Assembly: GCA_004557805.1 (NCBI GenBank) | Contig: SFFS01000079.1 | Location: 1 to 10,830, forward strand | From: Clostridiales bacterium | GTDB lineage: Bacteria > Bacillota > Clostridia > Christensenellales > Aristaeellaceae | DNA: 10,830 nucleotides | Direction: 5' to 3' | Part shown: positions 1 through 7,090 of the stretch, in pieces | Layout: each line of letters starts with the position of its first letter | How positions within the stretch are numbered: position 1 is the stretch's first letter | The notes under the pieces: generated by a model | The model's input: the letters and a program-made list of their open reading frames with translations, nothing else | What the model was told of the DNA's origin: nothing | Database searches by the model: none | Made by a program: the position numbers and the translations under genes

Positions 1-41
1 AAATGCGAACACTCAGAAACGTTAGAAATCCAGTAAAATAA

Positions 42-93
42 GGCACTCCAGGGGTATCAAAGGGTGCCAAAGGCGAACGCTTTTTGGCACTCC
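42..93. repeat. Direct and inverted repeats next to the tRNA fragment (possible element end)
   Basis: GGCACTCC occurs at 42-49 and again at 86-93. GGGTGCCAAA (62-71) pairs with TTTGGCACTC (83-92) over 10 positions with one G-T wobble, around a spacer of 11 bases. GGGTGCC can alternatively pair with GGCACTC at 42-48. Such clustered repeats touching a tRNA fragment fit recombinase binding sites at the end of an integrated element. The same hairpin could instead be a terminator of a gene lying to the left, since two short open frames end at 36 (TAA) and 41 (TAA). Confidence 0.5.
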
Positions 94-131
94 TAAGCGA
101 AAGGCCGTGGGTTCGAATCCCGCAAGGTGCG
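90..131 (+). pseudogene. Truncated tRNA-Arg(CCU) 3' half, likely attachment-site copy
   Basis: The sequence shows an anticodon loop CTCCTAA (90-96, anticodon CCT at 92-94), a 5-bp T stem GTGGG/CCCGC (107-111 and 119-123) around the loop TTCGAAT, and the 3' acceptor strand AAGGTGC (124-130) with discriminator G131. No CCA is encoded. The matching 5' acceptor strand and D arm are absent upstream, and bases 85-89 do not pair with 97-101 to make an anticodon stem. The molecule is therefore a 3' fragment starting at the anticodon loop, not a functional tRNA. Tyrosine-recombinase elements often use tRNA 3' halves as attachment sites and leave such a copy at the far junction, so I infer an attR-type site. 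A plain tRNA pseudogene is the alternative. Confidence 0.7.
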
Positions 132-136
132 CGGCG

Positions 137-174
137 AAAAACCGTTGAAATCAAAGGATTTCAGCGGTTTTTGC
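137..174 (+). terminator. Intrinsic terminator after the tRNA fragment
   Basis: AAAAACCGTTGAAAT (137-151) pairs with ATTTCAGCGGTTTTT (158-172) over 15 bp with one T-G wobble. One further C-G pair at 152/157 closes an AAAG loop. The T-run at its 3' side makes it a terminator on + and the A-run makes it potentially bidirectional. It probably belonged to the original tRNA gene. Confidence 0.85.
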
Positions 175-247
175 TTTATTTGACAGGGGCAAAAAGGGTG
201 CAAACTCTCCTCACCTGCCGCACCGCTCCCTTGCAAAGAATATTCCA

Positions 248-276
248 TAGACACCCGCGTTTTATCCAATTATAAT
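248..276 (+). promoter_or_regulatory. SigA-type promoter of the AraC-family gene
   Basis: TAGACA (248-253) and a perfect TATAAT (271-276) are separated by 17 bases. Transcription would start near 283, giving a leader of about 65 bases that includes a small GGGCGC-TTT-GCGCCC hairpin (304-318). That hairpin has no T-run behind it, so it is unlikely to be a terminator. Confidence 0.75.
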
Positions 277-348
277 AGTAAGGAGAAGCTGCACACATAT
301 AGCGGGCGCTTTGCGCCCCTACTTCACCGGAAAGGACGCTTCAATGCG

Positions 349-1317
349 ATGGATCAATATCTGATCGATCATTTCATGCCGTTAACGGACGAGGAAAAGG
401 ATAATCTCCTGCGGAAAACCGGCGTATCGGTTGCAGACTTGCAGCCCGAATCCGGCGGAACAACCACCTACAGCCGCTATCTTCCGCCGCAGAAGATGAT
501 CACGACGCATATGCATCCGCGCTATCGCGAAACCCGGGAGCATAAGCATGATTTCGTGGAAATGATGGTCTGCCTGCACGGAAGCGTTACACATATTCTG
601 AGCGACGGCTCGCAGATCACCATGGTTCCCGGAGAAATTCTGCTGATTAACCGCTATGCCAGCCATGCCATTCGGGAAACCGGCGACGAGGATCTGGCCA
701 TAAACTTTATCATCCAGCCGGAGTTTTTCGATCATACGCTTGAGCTGGTCGGCAGGGACAACCTGCTTGGGCGCTTCCTGATCGACGCGCTCCGCGAGGG
801 AAAAAGCTGCATCCCCTCGCTCTATTTTCGCGTTGCCGGCGATCGAAAAATTCAGCACCTTCTGCAGAGCATTATCTATAACTTCATCGAAATGCAGGAC
901 GATTTTCAGGAGAAGGCGCGCATTGAAATCAGCGCGCTGTTTCTGCATCTGCTGAGCTATCAGAACGCCGCTTCCCCCATCATGGCGATGCGGAAATGGG
1001 ACAACCTGGCCGCTGAAATCATCTACGAAATTCAGCTCCACTACGCCGATTTCGAATTGAAGCAGATCGCGGCGCTGCATGGAATTTCTTCGGCTTACGC
1101 CAGCAAGGTCGTGCGGCAGGCGACCGGCAAAAGCTGCACCGAGCTCCTGCAGCAGCGGCGCATCGAAGTGGCGCGGCAAATGCTGTCCGCCACAAACGAA
1201 ACCGTCGCGGCGATCGGCGCCGCCGTCGGCTACAACAATCTCTCCTATTTTCACACGCTTTTCAAGGAACAGTGCGGCTTATCGCCGCGAGAGTACCGCG
1301 GTTCACACAGGTCGTAA
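349..1317 (+). CDS. AraC-family transcriptional regulator with N-terminal cupin sensor domain
   Basis: A 322-residue protein. Residues ~55-125 have the hydrophobic and histidine pattern of an AraC-type cupin ligand-binding domain (HKHDF near 66, MVPGEILLI near 92). The last ~100 residues hold the two helix-turn-helix motifs of the family: about 237-257 (LKQIAALHGISSAYASKVV) and about 285-307 (TVAAIGAAVGYNNLSYFHTLF), ending with the signature CGLSPREYR (309-317). Members usually sense a sugar or related metabolite and activate adjacent catabolic genes. Its position just upstream of, and co-directional with, two glycosidase-type genes suggests it controls them; the ligand is not deducible. The start at 349 has AAAGGA at 331-336, a long 12-base spacing. 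An out-of-frame ATG at 344 sits at a better distance. No in-frame start lies upstream in the leader. Confidence 0.92.
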   Translation: MDQYLIDHFMPLTDEEKDNLLRKTGVSVADLQPESGGTTTYSRYLPPQKMITTHMHPRYRETREHKHDFVEMMVCLHGSVTHILSDGSQITMVPGEILLINRYASHAIRETGDEDLAINFIIQPEFFDHTLELVGRDNLLGRFLIDALREGKSCIPSLYFRVAGDRKIQHLLQSIIYNFIEMQDDFQEKARIEISALFLHLLSYQNAASPIMAMRKWDNLAAEIIYEIQLHYADFELKQIAALHGISSAYASKVVRQATGKSCTELLQQRRIEVARQMLSATNETVAAIGAAVGYNNLSYFHTLFKEQCGLSPREYRGSHRS

Positions 1318-1336
1318 ATCCGCCGCGTCTGCGTCC

Positions 1337-1365
1337 TTGTAATATAGAATTATACAAGCTATATT
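1337..1365 (+). promoter_or_regulatory. Probable promoter with overlapping imperfect palindrome
   Basis: TTGTAA (1337-1342) and TATATT (1360-1365) are spaced by 17 bases, a moderate SigA match in a locally AT-rich stretch. A 23-base imperfect palindrome with arms CTTGTA (1336-1341) and TACAAG (1353-1358) covers the -35 box and most of the spacer, where a regulator could bind. It is the best candidate for driving the two enzyme genes, but the leader to the next start would be about 280 bases. Confidence 0.5.
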
Positions 1366-1530
1366 AAAAGAAACATTTATAAATGAAGCCGGCGATTTTC
1401 GTCTTGTTTTCGCTCGTGCAGGTGCTTTTCAACTCCTTCCCCGACGACTCGGAAGCGAAAGTAACGCCGACCGGATTGCCGAAAAAACGAGGCTTTTGTA
1501 GCTACGGCAAAACCCGGACAACGAGCAAAT
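1366..1530. other. Anonymous stretch between regulator and permease remnant
   Basis: No convincing gene is visible. Short frames are open in both directions but none looks like a known family. There are several small inverted repeats: TTTCGCT/AGCGAAA (1408-1414, 1454-1460), CTTCC/GGAAG (1436-1440, 1451-1455), and TTGCCG/CGGCAA (1476-1481, 1505-1510) flanked by CCGG/CCGG (1471-1474, 1514-1517). It could be a structured leader, an inserted repeat, or eroded coding sequence. Confidence 0.4.
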
Positions 1531-1629
1531 ACCGCCAGCGTATTCACAATCGCCCCGGTGGTGGTGCTGTATCTGGCGTTCAACCGCCGCTTTATTGAGG
1601 GCATGACGAGCGGAAGCGTGAAGGGATAA
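1531..1629 (+). pseudogene. C-terminal remnant of a carbohydrate ABC-transporter permease (MalG-like)
   Basis: Reading from 1531 to the TAA at 1627-1629 gives about 32 residues, including ASVFTIAPVVVLYLAF and then NRRFIEGMTSGSVKG. A hydrophobic helix, a short basic or polar link, then F(I/V)xGxxxGxVKG at the extreme C-terminus is the ending of CUT1-family inner-membrane permeases for sugars. The rest of the protein, including the EAA loop and the other membrane helices, is missing: upstream in the same frame the sequence stops resembling a permease, and no start codon and ribosome binding site lead into it. It ends 21 bases before the next gene in the same direction. This suggests an importer gene that once headed the enzyme operon and was lost by deletion. 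Confidence 0.8.
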
Positions 1630-1650
1630 AACGCAAAAAGGAGAAAACGC

Positions 1651-3783
1651 ATGATTTGCAGAGACTATATGGAGCGGCTCTACGCAGGCTGGCTGGGAAA
1701 GATTATCGGCATCCGGCTGGGCGCTCCGGTTGAGAGCTGGACGTATGAAAAGATTCGCAGCATCTACGGCGAACCGGACGGCTATGTGCAGGATTTCCGC
1801 ACCTTCGCGGCCGACGACGACAGCAACGGGCCGCTGTTCTTCCTGCGCGCGCTGGAAAACTCCGGCCACGGCGCGGATATGACCGCGCAGGATGTGGGCG
1901 ACGCGCTTTTGAACTACGCGCCGTGCGAGCACGGTTTCTTCGCCTGGGGTGCGTCCACTGAAAACCTGGCCTATCAGAACCTGCTGCGGGGCGTTCCTGC
2001 GCCGCGAAGCGGCTCGATCGAGCAAAACGGCGTCGCCATGGCCGAGCAGATCGGCGGACAGATTTTCATCGACACCTGGGGGCTGGTCGCCCCGGGGAAT
2101 CCCGCGCTTGCCGCGAAGCTGGCGGAAAAGGCCGCGAGCGTGACGCACGGCGGCAACGGCGTTTACGGCGGAATCTTCGTCGCCGTGTGCGAAAGCCTGG
2201 CGTTTGTGGAGCCTGACATCCGCAGGGTGCTCGACCGCGCGCTGGAGTTCATCCCGCACGATTGCGCCTACGCGCGCGCGGTGCGCGACGTCATGGCGTT
2301 CCATGACGCGCATCCCGGCGGCGACTGGCGCGAGGGCTTCCGTTTCGTGCAGGAGAACTACGGCTACGACCGTTACCCCGGCTGGTGCCACATCATCCCG
2401 AACACGTGCGCGATGATCGTCTCCATGCTCTACGGCGGCGGCGACTTCAACCGCACCATCGTCATCGCCAACCTCTGCGGCTGGGATACCGACTGCAACG
2501 CGGGAAACGTCGGCGCAATCATGGGCGTGCTGTGCGGCATCGAGGGGATCGACTGGCAGAAATGGGCCAAGCCCATCAACGATATTCTGATCTGCTCGAG
2601 CGTGATGGGTTCGCTCAACATTATGGATATTCCCTACGGCGCGAGCTATATCGCCGAGCAGGCGTATGCGCTCGCCGGAGAAGAAATGCCTGAGCCCTAT
2701 CGCAGCGCGCTGGCGCGCTCGATCGACGGCTGCCATTTCGAATATCCGCACTCCACGCACGGCATGCGCGTGCGCGGCGACGCGCCTGAAAAGATTCAGA
2801 CGCTGAACGCCAGCATTGCGAACACGGCCGAAGCCGCGCGCACAGGCCTGCGCTCGCTGAAAATCACCGCGACGCCGGTGCTCTCTGCCGAAAGGGTATA
2901 CGTCTGCAAAAAGACCTACTACCGCCCCGCCGATTTTGAAGACAGCCGCTACGATCCCTGCTTCTCGCCGCTGCTCTATCCTGGCCAGACGATCACCGGC
3001 AGCGCGATGACGCCCGAATATTCGGAATGCGACTGCTGCGTGCGGCTGTATGTCAAGGATCTCCGCACGGGAGAAGTGCACATGGGCGAACGTCAGCGGT
3101 GCGAGCGCGGCTGCTGGGCGGATCTGTCTTATCAGATTCCCGCGCTGGACGGCGCGCTGCTGGGCGAAGCGGGGTTCCTGTTCGAATCGATCCGCAGCGA
3201 AGGCCGCCACGCGGTGCTGACGGCTTTTGTGGACGATCTCGTATTCTCCGGCACGCCCGACTACCGGCTCGATTTTTCGAAGGAAAATATTGAATTCTGG
3301 AACATCTCTCATCAGGACGTCAGCCAGATGACCCGGCTGAAGGGCCATCTCTTCCTGCAGGATGAAATGCTGCGGCTTTCCTGCAGCGATTACGGTGAGG
3401 CGTATACCGGCCGCCACGATTTCACCGACTACGAGGCGGTTTACGAAATCATGGCTGCCACGGGAAAGAAGCATTTCGCGCTGGCGCGCGTTCAGGGCGC
3501 GTGCCGCAGCTACGCTTTCGGCTTTGACGGCGCGGGCCGCGTGTCGCTGCTGAAAAACGAGAAGGGCTATCGGACGCTCGCCTCCGCCGCGTTCGACTGG
3601 AAGCCCGGAACCGTTTATACGCTCAGCCTTTCCGTTTGCGGCGGCACAATCACCGGCCGCTGCGGCGACGTGGCGCTGTCCTTTACCGACGAAAGCCCGT
3701 ACATGCAGGGCGGCGTAGGCGTAGCCGTGCGCGACGGGTCGCATATCGCGGTAAAATCAATTACCGTTCATCCCGTAAAATAG
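1651..3783 (+). CDS. ADP-ribosylglycohydrolase-fold protein with long beta-rich C-terminal region
   Basis: A 710-residue protein started by AAGGAG (1637-1642) eight bases before the ATG. Residues ~1-345 are the ADP-ribosylglycohydrolase (DraG/ARH) fold: an N-terminal YAGWLGKIIGIRLGAPVE, the metal-binding motif AADDDSNG (53-60, in place of the usual TDDT), and the second metal motif GWDTDCNAGNVGAIMG (277-292). These enzymes use a magnesium pair to hydrolyse N- or O-glycosidic bonds of ADP-ribose. Residues ~380-710 are rich in predicted beta strands; the last ~150 resemble a concanavalin/LamG-type lectin fold (inference from pattern only). No signal peptide is seen, so it is probably cytoplasmic. 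It forms an operon with the following glycoside hydrolase (9-base gap) and sits behind an AraC regulator and a lost sugar permease, so its real substrate may be a sugar or nucleoside glycoside, not an ADP-ribosylated protein. Confidence 0.88.
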   Translation: MICRDYMERLYAGWLGKIIGIRLGAPVESWTYEKIRSIYGEPDGYVQDFRTFAADDDSNGPLFFLRALENSGHGADMTAQDVGDALLNYAPCEHGFFAWGASTENLAYQNLLRGVPAPRSGSIEQNGVAMAEQIGGQIFIDTWGLVAPGNPALAAKLAEKAASVTHGGNGVYGGIFVAVCESLAFVEPDIRRVLDRALEFIPHDCAYARAVRDVMAFHDAHPGGDWREGFRFVQENYGYDRYPGWCHIIPNTCAMIVSMLYGGGDFNRTIVIANLCGWDTDCNAGNVGAIMGVLCGIEGIDWQKWAKPINDILICSSVMGSLNIMDIPYGASYIAEQAYALAGEEMPEPYRSALARSIDGCHFEYPHSTHGMRVRGDAPEKIQTLNASIANTAEAARTGLRSLKITATPVLSAERVYVCKKTYYRPADFEDSRYDPCFSPLLYPGQTITGSAMTPEYSECDCCVRLYVKDLRTGEVHMGERQRCERGCWADLSYQIPALDGALLGEAGFLFESIRSEGRHAVLTAFVDDLVFSGTPDYRLDFSKENIEFWNISHQDVSQMTRLKGHLFLQDEMLRLSCSDYGEAYTGRHDFTDYEAVYEIMAATGKKHFALARVQGACRSYAFGFDGAGRVSLLKNEKGYRTLASAAFDWKPGTVYTLSLSVCGGTITGRCGDVALSFTDESPYMQGGVGVAVRDGSHIAVKSITVHPVK

Positions 3784-3792
3784 GAGGAAAAT

Positions 3793-6700
3793 ATGGAGCT
3801 TTACAAAAAGAAACACCAGCCTTACAGCGAAGCGGACTTTAAGAACCCGCCGGCGGAATACCGCAGCGCGCCTTTCTGGGCGTGGAACTGCGCGATGACG
3901 GACGAAGACATCGATTTCATGACCGACATGTTCAAGGAAATGGGCATGGACGGCGCGCAGCTGCATTCCCGCACGGGCATGGCGCTGCCGTATCTGCAGG
4001 AGGAGTTCATGGCGCGCATCCGTCACGCCGTGGAACGTGCAAAGCAGGACGGCATGCACGCCTGGCTCTACGACGAGGATCGCTGGCCCTCGGGTTACGG
4101 CGGCGGCTACATCACCAAGGACGACCGCTACCGTGCGCGCCTGCTCATGTTCGCGCCCGCGCCGCTGGGCGACGTGGAAACCGGCGACGCATGGGGCATG
4201 TGCGCCAACGGCAAATGCGCGCGCAGCAACAACCGCACGCTGCTGGCCGTCTATACGGTGTCGCTCGACGCGGAGGGCTGGCTGAAGGAATACCGCCGCC
4301 TTGCGGCGGAAGAAATCCCGACCGCCGATCCGGACACGCTCTGGTACGCCTATCTTGAGGTTTCGGGCGACAACCCGTGGTTCAACGATACGTCCTATGC
4401 GAACCTGCTCGATCCGGAGGCCGTGCGCGCGTTCATCAACGTAACGCACGAGGCGTATTACCGCGCCGTCGGCGACGAGTTCGGCAAGACGATTCCGTCG
4501 ATTTTCACCGACGAGCCGCAGTTTTCCTTCAAAAACAATTTCGCCAAAGCGAAGGACCGCGAACTGGTTTCCATCCCGTTCACCGACGACCTACCGGAGA
4601 CGTATCTGGCGCAGTACGGCGAAGACCTGCTGGCGCATCTGCCGGAAATTTTCTTCGACCGCAAAGAGGGGTATCCCGTCACCCGCTACCGCTATCACGA
4701 TCATCTCACCGAGCGGTTCGTCAGCGCCTATGCCGATCAGCTCAGCGATTGGTGCGGCGAACACGGCATCGCGCTGACCGGCCACGTGATGCGCGAACCC
4801 ACGCTGGAAAAGCAGACCCGCGCGGTGGGCGAGGCGATGCGGTTCTACCGCAAAATGCAGCTGCCGGGCGTCGACATGCTGGCCTTCCGCATCGAATACA
4901 ACACCTGCAAGCAGTGCCAGAGCGCAGTGCACCAGTTCGGCCGCGAAGGCATGCTCGACGAACTGTACGGCGTAACGAACTGGGATTTCGAGTTCCGCGG
5001 CCATAAGCTGCTGGGCGACTGGCAGGCCGCGCTGGGCGTAACGCTGCGCGTGCCGCACCTTTCCTGGACGAGCATGGCGGGCGAGGCGAAGCGCGATTAC
5101 CCCGCCTCGATCGGCTATCAAAGCCCGTGGTACAAGGAATACCGGCATGTGGAAGATTACTTCGCGCGCGTCTGCCTGGCGATGACCCGCGGCAAATGCG
5201 AAGTGAATCTCGGCGTGCTGCACCCGATCGAAAGCTACTGGCTGGCATACGGCAGCGAGGAAAAAACGGGGCGGCTCCGCCGCGAACTGAACGACGATTT
5301 CGACGCGCTGACCGGCTGGCTGATCGGCGATACGAAGGATTTCGACCTGGTCGCCGAATCGCTCGTGCCGCAGCTGTACAGGGGCGCGAAAGACGGTCGC
5401 GTGCAGATGGGCGAAATGAGCTATTCCGTGCTGCTCGCACCGAACATGCTGACGATGCGCCGCACGACGCTCGACATGCTGCGCGCGTTCCGCCAGGCCG
5501 GCGGGCGCGTGGTGTTCACTGGCTATCTGCCGGAATACCTCGACGGCGAGCCGAACGAAGAGGTGAAGGCCTTTGCGGCGGAATGCGAATACGTTCCCTT
5601 CACGCAGAACCAGCTGCTGGGCGCGCTGGAAGGCGTGAGCGCGCTGGATATCTTCGAGGCGGACGGCACGCACACGGAAAACCTGATCGCGCAGACGCGC
5701 AGCGACGGAAACGAAAAATGGGTGTTCGCGGCACATAAGCCGCCGCTGCAGCGGCTCGACCACACCGACGAGCAGCGCGTCACGCTGCGGATGCGCGGCG
5801 AATGGGATGTGCGGATATACGACGCATGGAACGGACAAATCTTCGATGCGGACGTGACGCGCGAAAACGGCGATACATATTATAGCGCCGTCCTGCACGC
5901 GCAGGACAGCCTGCTGCTGCGGTTCATCCCCGCCGCAGGCGAGCAGCACGCTTCTCTGGCGGCGCACAGCGCCGCGAAAACGCCGGTGACGATTCCCGAC
6001 GAGGTGGACGTAACTCTTTCCGAGCCGAACGTGCTGCTTCTGGACATGGCGGAATACGCGTTCGACGGCGGCGCGTTCCAGCCGCGGGAAGAAATCCTGC
6101 GGCTGGACAACAAGTTCCGCGACGCGCTGGGCTATCCGTACCGGATGGAAGCGTTCCCGCAGCCGTGGTGCATCCACGAACAGGAGGGCGACGCGCCGCA
6201 CACGCTGACGCTGCGCTTCCGGGTGCGCTCTGAAGTGGACGTAGACGCGGTGGAGCTGGCGCTGGAACACCCGCAGGACTGCGAGATCCGCTGGAACGAC
6301 AAAGCCGTGCCGAACAAGACCGTGGGGCGGTACGTCGATCGCGACATCCTGCGCGTAAAGCTGGGACGGCTGCACGCGGGCGAAAACGAGCTGATCGTGT
6401 CGCTGCCGTTCAGCCGGAAGACCGACGTGGAAGCGATGATGCTGCTGGGCGATTTCGGCGTGCGGGTACAGGGCGACGAGGCGATTGTGACCGCGCCGGT
6501 ACGCAGGCTGCATTTCGCCGACTGGGTAATGCAGGGCCTTCCGTTCTACGGCGGGAAGGTGACGTATCATATCGGCGTAGAAGGCCACGGAAAGCCGCTG
6601 AACGTCGCGCTGACGAAGTTCCGCGCGCCGGTCATCGCGGTCGATGTGGACGGAAAACGGCAGGGGTTGATCGCCATTTCGCCCTACAGCGTGACGACGG

Positions 6701-6909
6701 AAGCCCTCGCGCCGGGCCTGCATCAGCTCGACCTGACGGTATACGGCAACCGGTTCAACACCTTCGGCGCGGTGCATAACACCGACGAGGAGAAGGACGT
6801 ATACTGCTCGCCGAACTTCTGGCGCACGCGCGGCGATACGTGGGCGTATGAATATCAGCTCAAGCGCACCGGCCCGCTCTGCGCTCCGGTGGTAGAGGAA
6901 GAAGAATAA
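3793..6909 (+). CDS. GH106-like glycoside hydrolase (putative alpha-L-rhamnosidase-related)
   Basis: A 1038-residue protein. The N-terminus PPAEYRSAPFWAWN (19-32), then QLHSRTGMALPYL (56-68) and AWLYDEDRWPSGYGGG (90-105), is the opening of the GH106-related (beta/alpha)8 barrel, which fills roughly residues 20-500. Candidate acidic catalytic or ligand residues are E241 in IFTDEPQ, E335 in TGHVMREP, E400 in TNWDFEF and E480 in HPIESYW; which are used is not decidable here. Residues ~520-600 look like the amidotransferase-like subdomain found after such barrels, followed by beta-sandwich sequence and a galactose-binding-like region (~800-930, with LPFYGGKVTY). There is no signal peptide, so it should cleave an imported oligosaccharide or glycoside inside the cell. 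AGGAGG at 3782-3787 overlaps the preceding stop codon, implying translational coupling. Family placement is fairly sure; substrate (rhamnoside or other) is not. Confidence 0.85.
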   Translation: MELYKKKHQPYSEADFKNPPAEYRSAPFWAWNCAMTDEDIDFMTDMFKEMGMDGAQLHSRTGMALPYLQEEFMARIRHAVERAKQDGMHAWLYDEDRWPSGYGGGYITKDDRYRARLLMFAPAPLGDVETGDAWGMCANGKCARSNNRTLLAVYTVSLDAEGWLKEYRRLAAEEIPTADPDTLWYAYLEVSGDNPWFNDTSYANLLDPEAVRAFINVTHEAYYRAVGDEFGKTIPSIFTDEPQFSFKNNFAKAKDRELVSIPFTDDLPETYLAQYGEDLLAHLPEIFFDRKEGYPVTRYRYHDHLTERFVSAYADQLSDWCGEHGIALTGHVMREPTLEKQTRAVGEAMRFYRKMQLPGVDMLAFRIEYNTCKQCQSAVHQFGREGMLDELYGVTNWDFEFRGHKLLGDWQAALGVTLRVPHLSWTSMAGEAKRDYPASIGYQSPWYKEYRHVEDYFARVCLAMTRGKCEVNLGVLHPIESYWLAYGSEEKTGRLRRELNDDFDALTGWLIGDTKDFDLVAESLVPQLYRGAKDGRVQMGEMSYSVLLAPNMLTMRRTTLDMLRAFRQAGGRVVFTGYLPEYLDGEPNEEVKAFAAECEYVPFTQNQLLGALEGVSALDIFEADGTHTENLIAQTRSDGNEKWVFAAHKPPLQRLDHTDEQRVTLRMRGEWDVRIYDAWNGQIFDADVTRENGDTYYSAVLHAQDSLLLRFIPAAGEQHASLAAHSAAKTPVTIPDEVDVTLSEPNVLLLDMAEYAFDGGAFQPREEILRLDNKFRDALGYPYRMEAFPQPWCIHEQEGDAPHTLTLRFRVRSEVDVDAVELALEHPQDCEIRWNDKAVPNKTVGRYVDRDILRVKLGRLHAGENELIVSLPFSRKTDVEAMMLLGDFGVRVQGDEAIVTAPVRRLHFADWVMQGLPFYGGKVTYHIGVEGHGKPLNVALTKFRAPVIAVDVDGKRQGLIAISPYSVTTEALAPGLHQLDLTVYGNRFNTFGAVHNTDEEKDVYCSPNFWRTRGDTWAYEYQLKRTGPLCAPVVEEEE

Positions 6910-6914
6910 AATGC

Positions 6915-6964
6915 AAACGTCCCCGCATTGCCGCGCAAAAAACGGCGATGCGGGGACGTTTCTA
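6915..6964 (+). terminator. Strong intrinsic terminator closing the glycosidase operon
   Basis: Bases 6915-6933 pair with 6943-6961 over 19 bp with one T-G wobble; the outer arms are AAACGTCCCCGCAT and ATGCGGGGACGTTT. The loop is CGCAAAAAA and a T-rich tail (TTTCTATTAT) follows. It lies directly after the stop codon of the glycoside hydrolase. Confidence 0.92.
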
Positions 6965-6988
6965 TTATCTGTGAGCATCCCCCTCGCC

Positions 6989-7017
6989 TTGCAATCCGCG
7001 CCGCGCGGCGGTATACT
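6989..7017 (+). promoter_or_regulatory. SigA-type promoter of the metallo-hydrolase gene
   Basis: TTGCAA (6989-6994) and TATACT (7012-7017) with exactly 17 bases between them, just after the operon terminator. The expected start is near 7024, giving a leader of about 65 bases. Confidence 0.7.
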
Positions 7018-7090
7018 GTCTTTCGGGCGGCAAAGCCGTCGTCATTTCTGAGCCGGCTTTTCCGTCATTTCTCCGAAGGGAACACAGCGC

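Noticed and set aside
43..131. A complete tRNA using GCACTCC at 43-49 as the 5' acceptor strand
   Set aside because: Only five acceptor pairs form, including a wobble; there is no D arm, no anticodon stem, and the length (89) is too great for an arginine tRNA without a long variable arm.
180..208. TTGACA at 180-185 as a promoter -35 box
   Set aside because: No -10-like hexamer lies 16-18 bases downstream (AACTCT at the 17-base position), and a much better promoter lies at 248-276.
84..275. Short + open frame reading through the tRNA fragment
   Set aside because: Its translation (LLSERPWVRIPQGAR) is the typical artefact of translating a tRNA T arm, it begins with TTG, and it runs through the terminator.
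1429..3744. Long open frame on the - strand opposite the ADP-ribosylglycohydrolase gene
   Set aside because: It is an antisense shadow produced by the GC-rich codon bias of the + gene: low-complexity Arg/Ala/His-rich translation, no family motif, no ribosome binding site.
4591..6978. Long open frame on the - strand opposite the glycoside hydrolase
   Set aside because: Same cause; the translation is compositionally odd, starts inside the terminator region, and the + gene has clear domains and a ribosome binding site.
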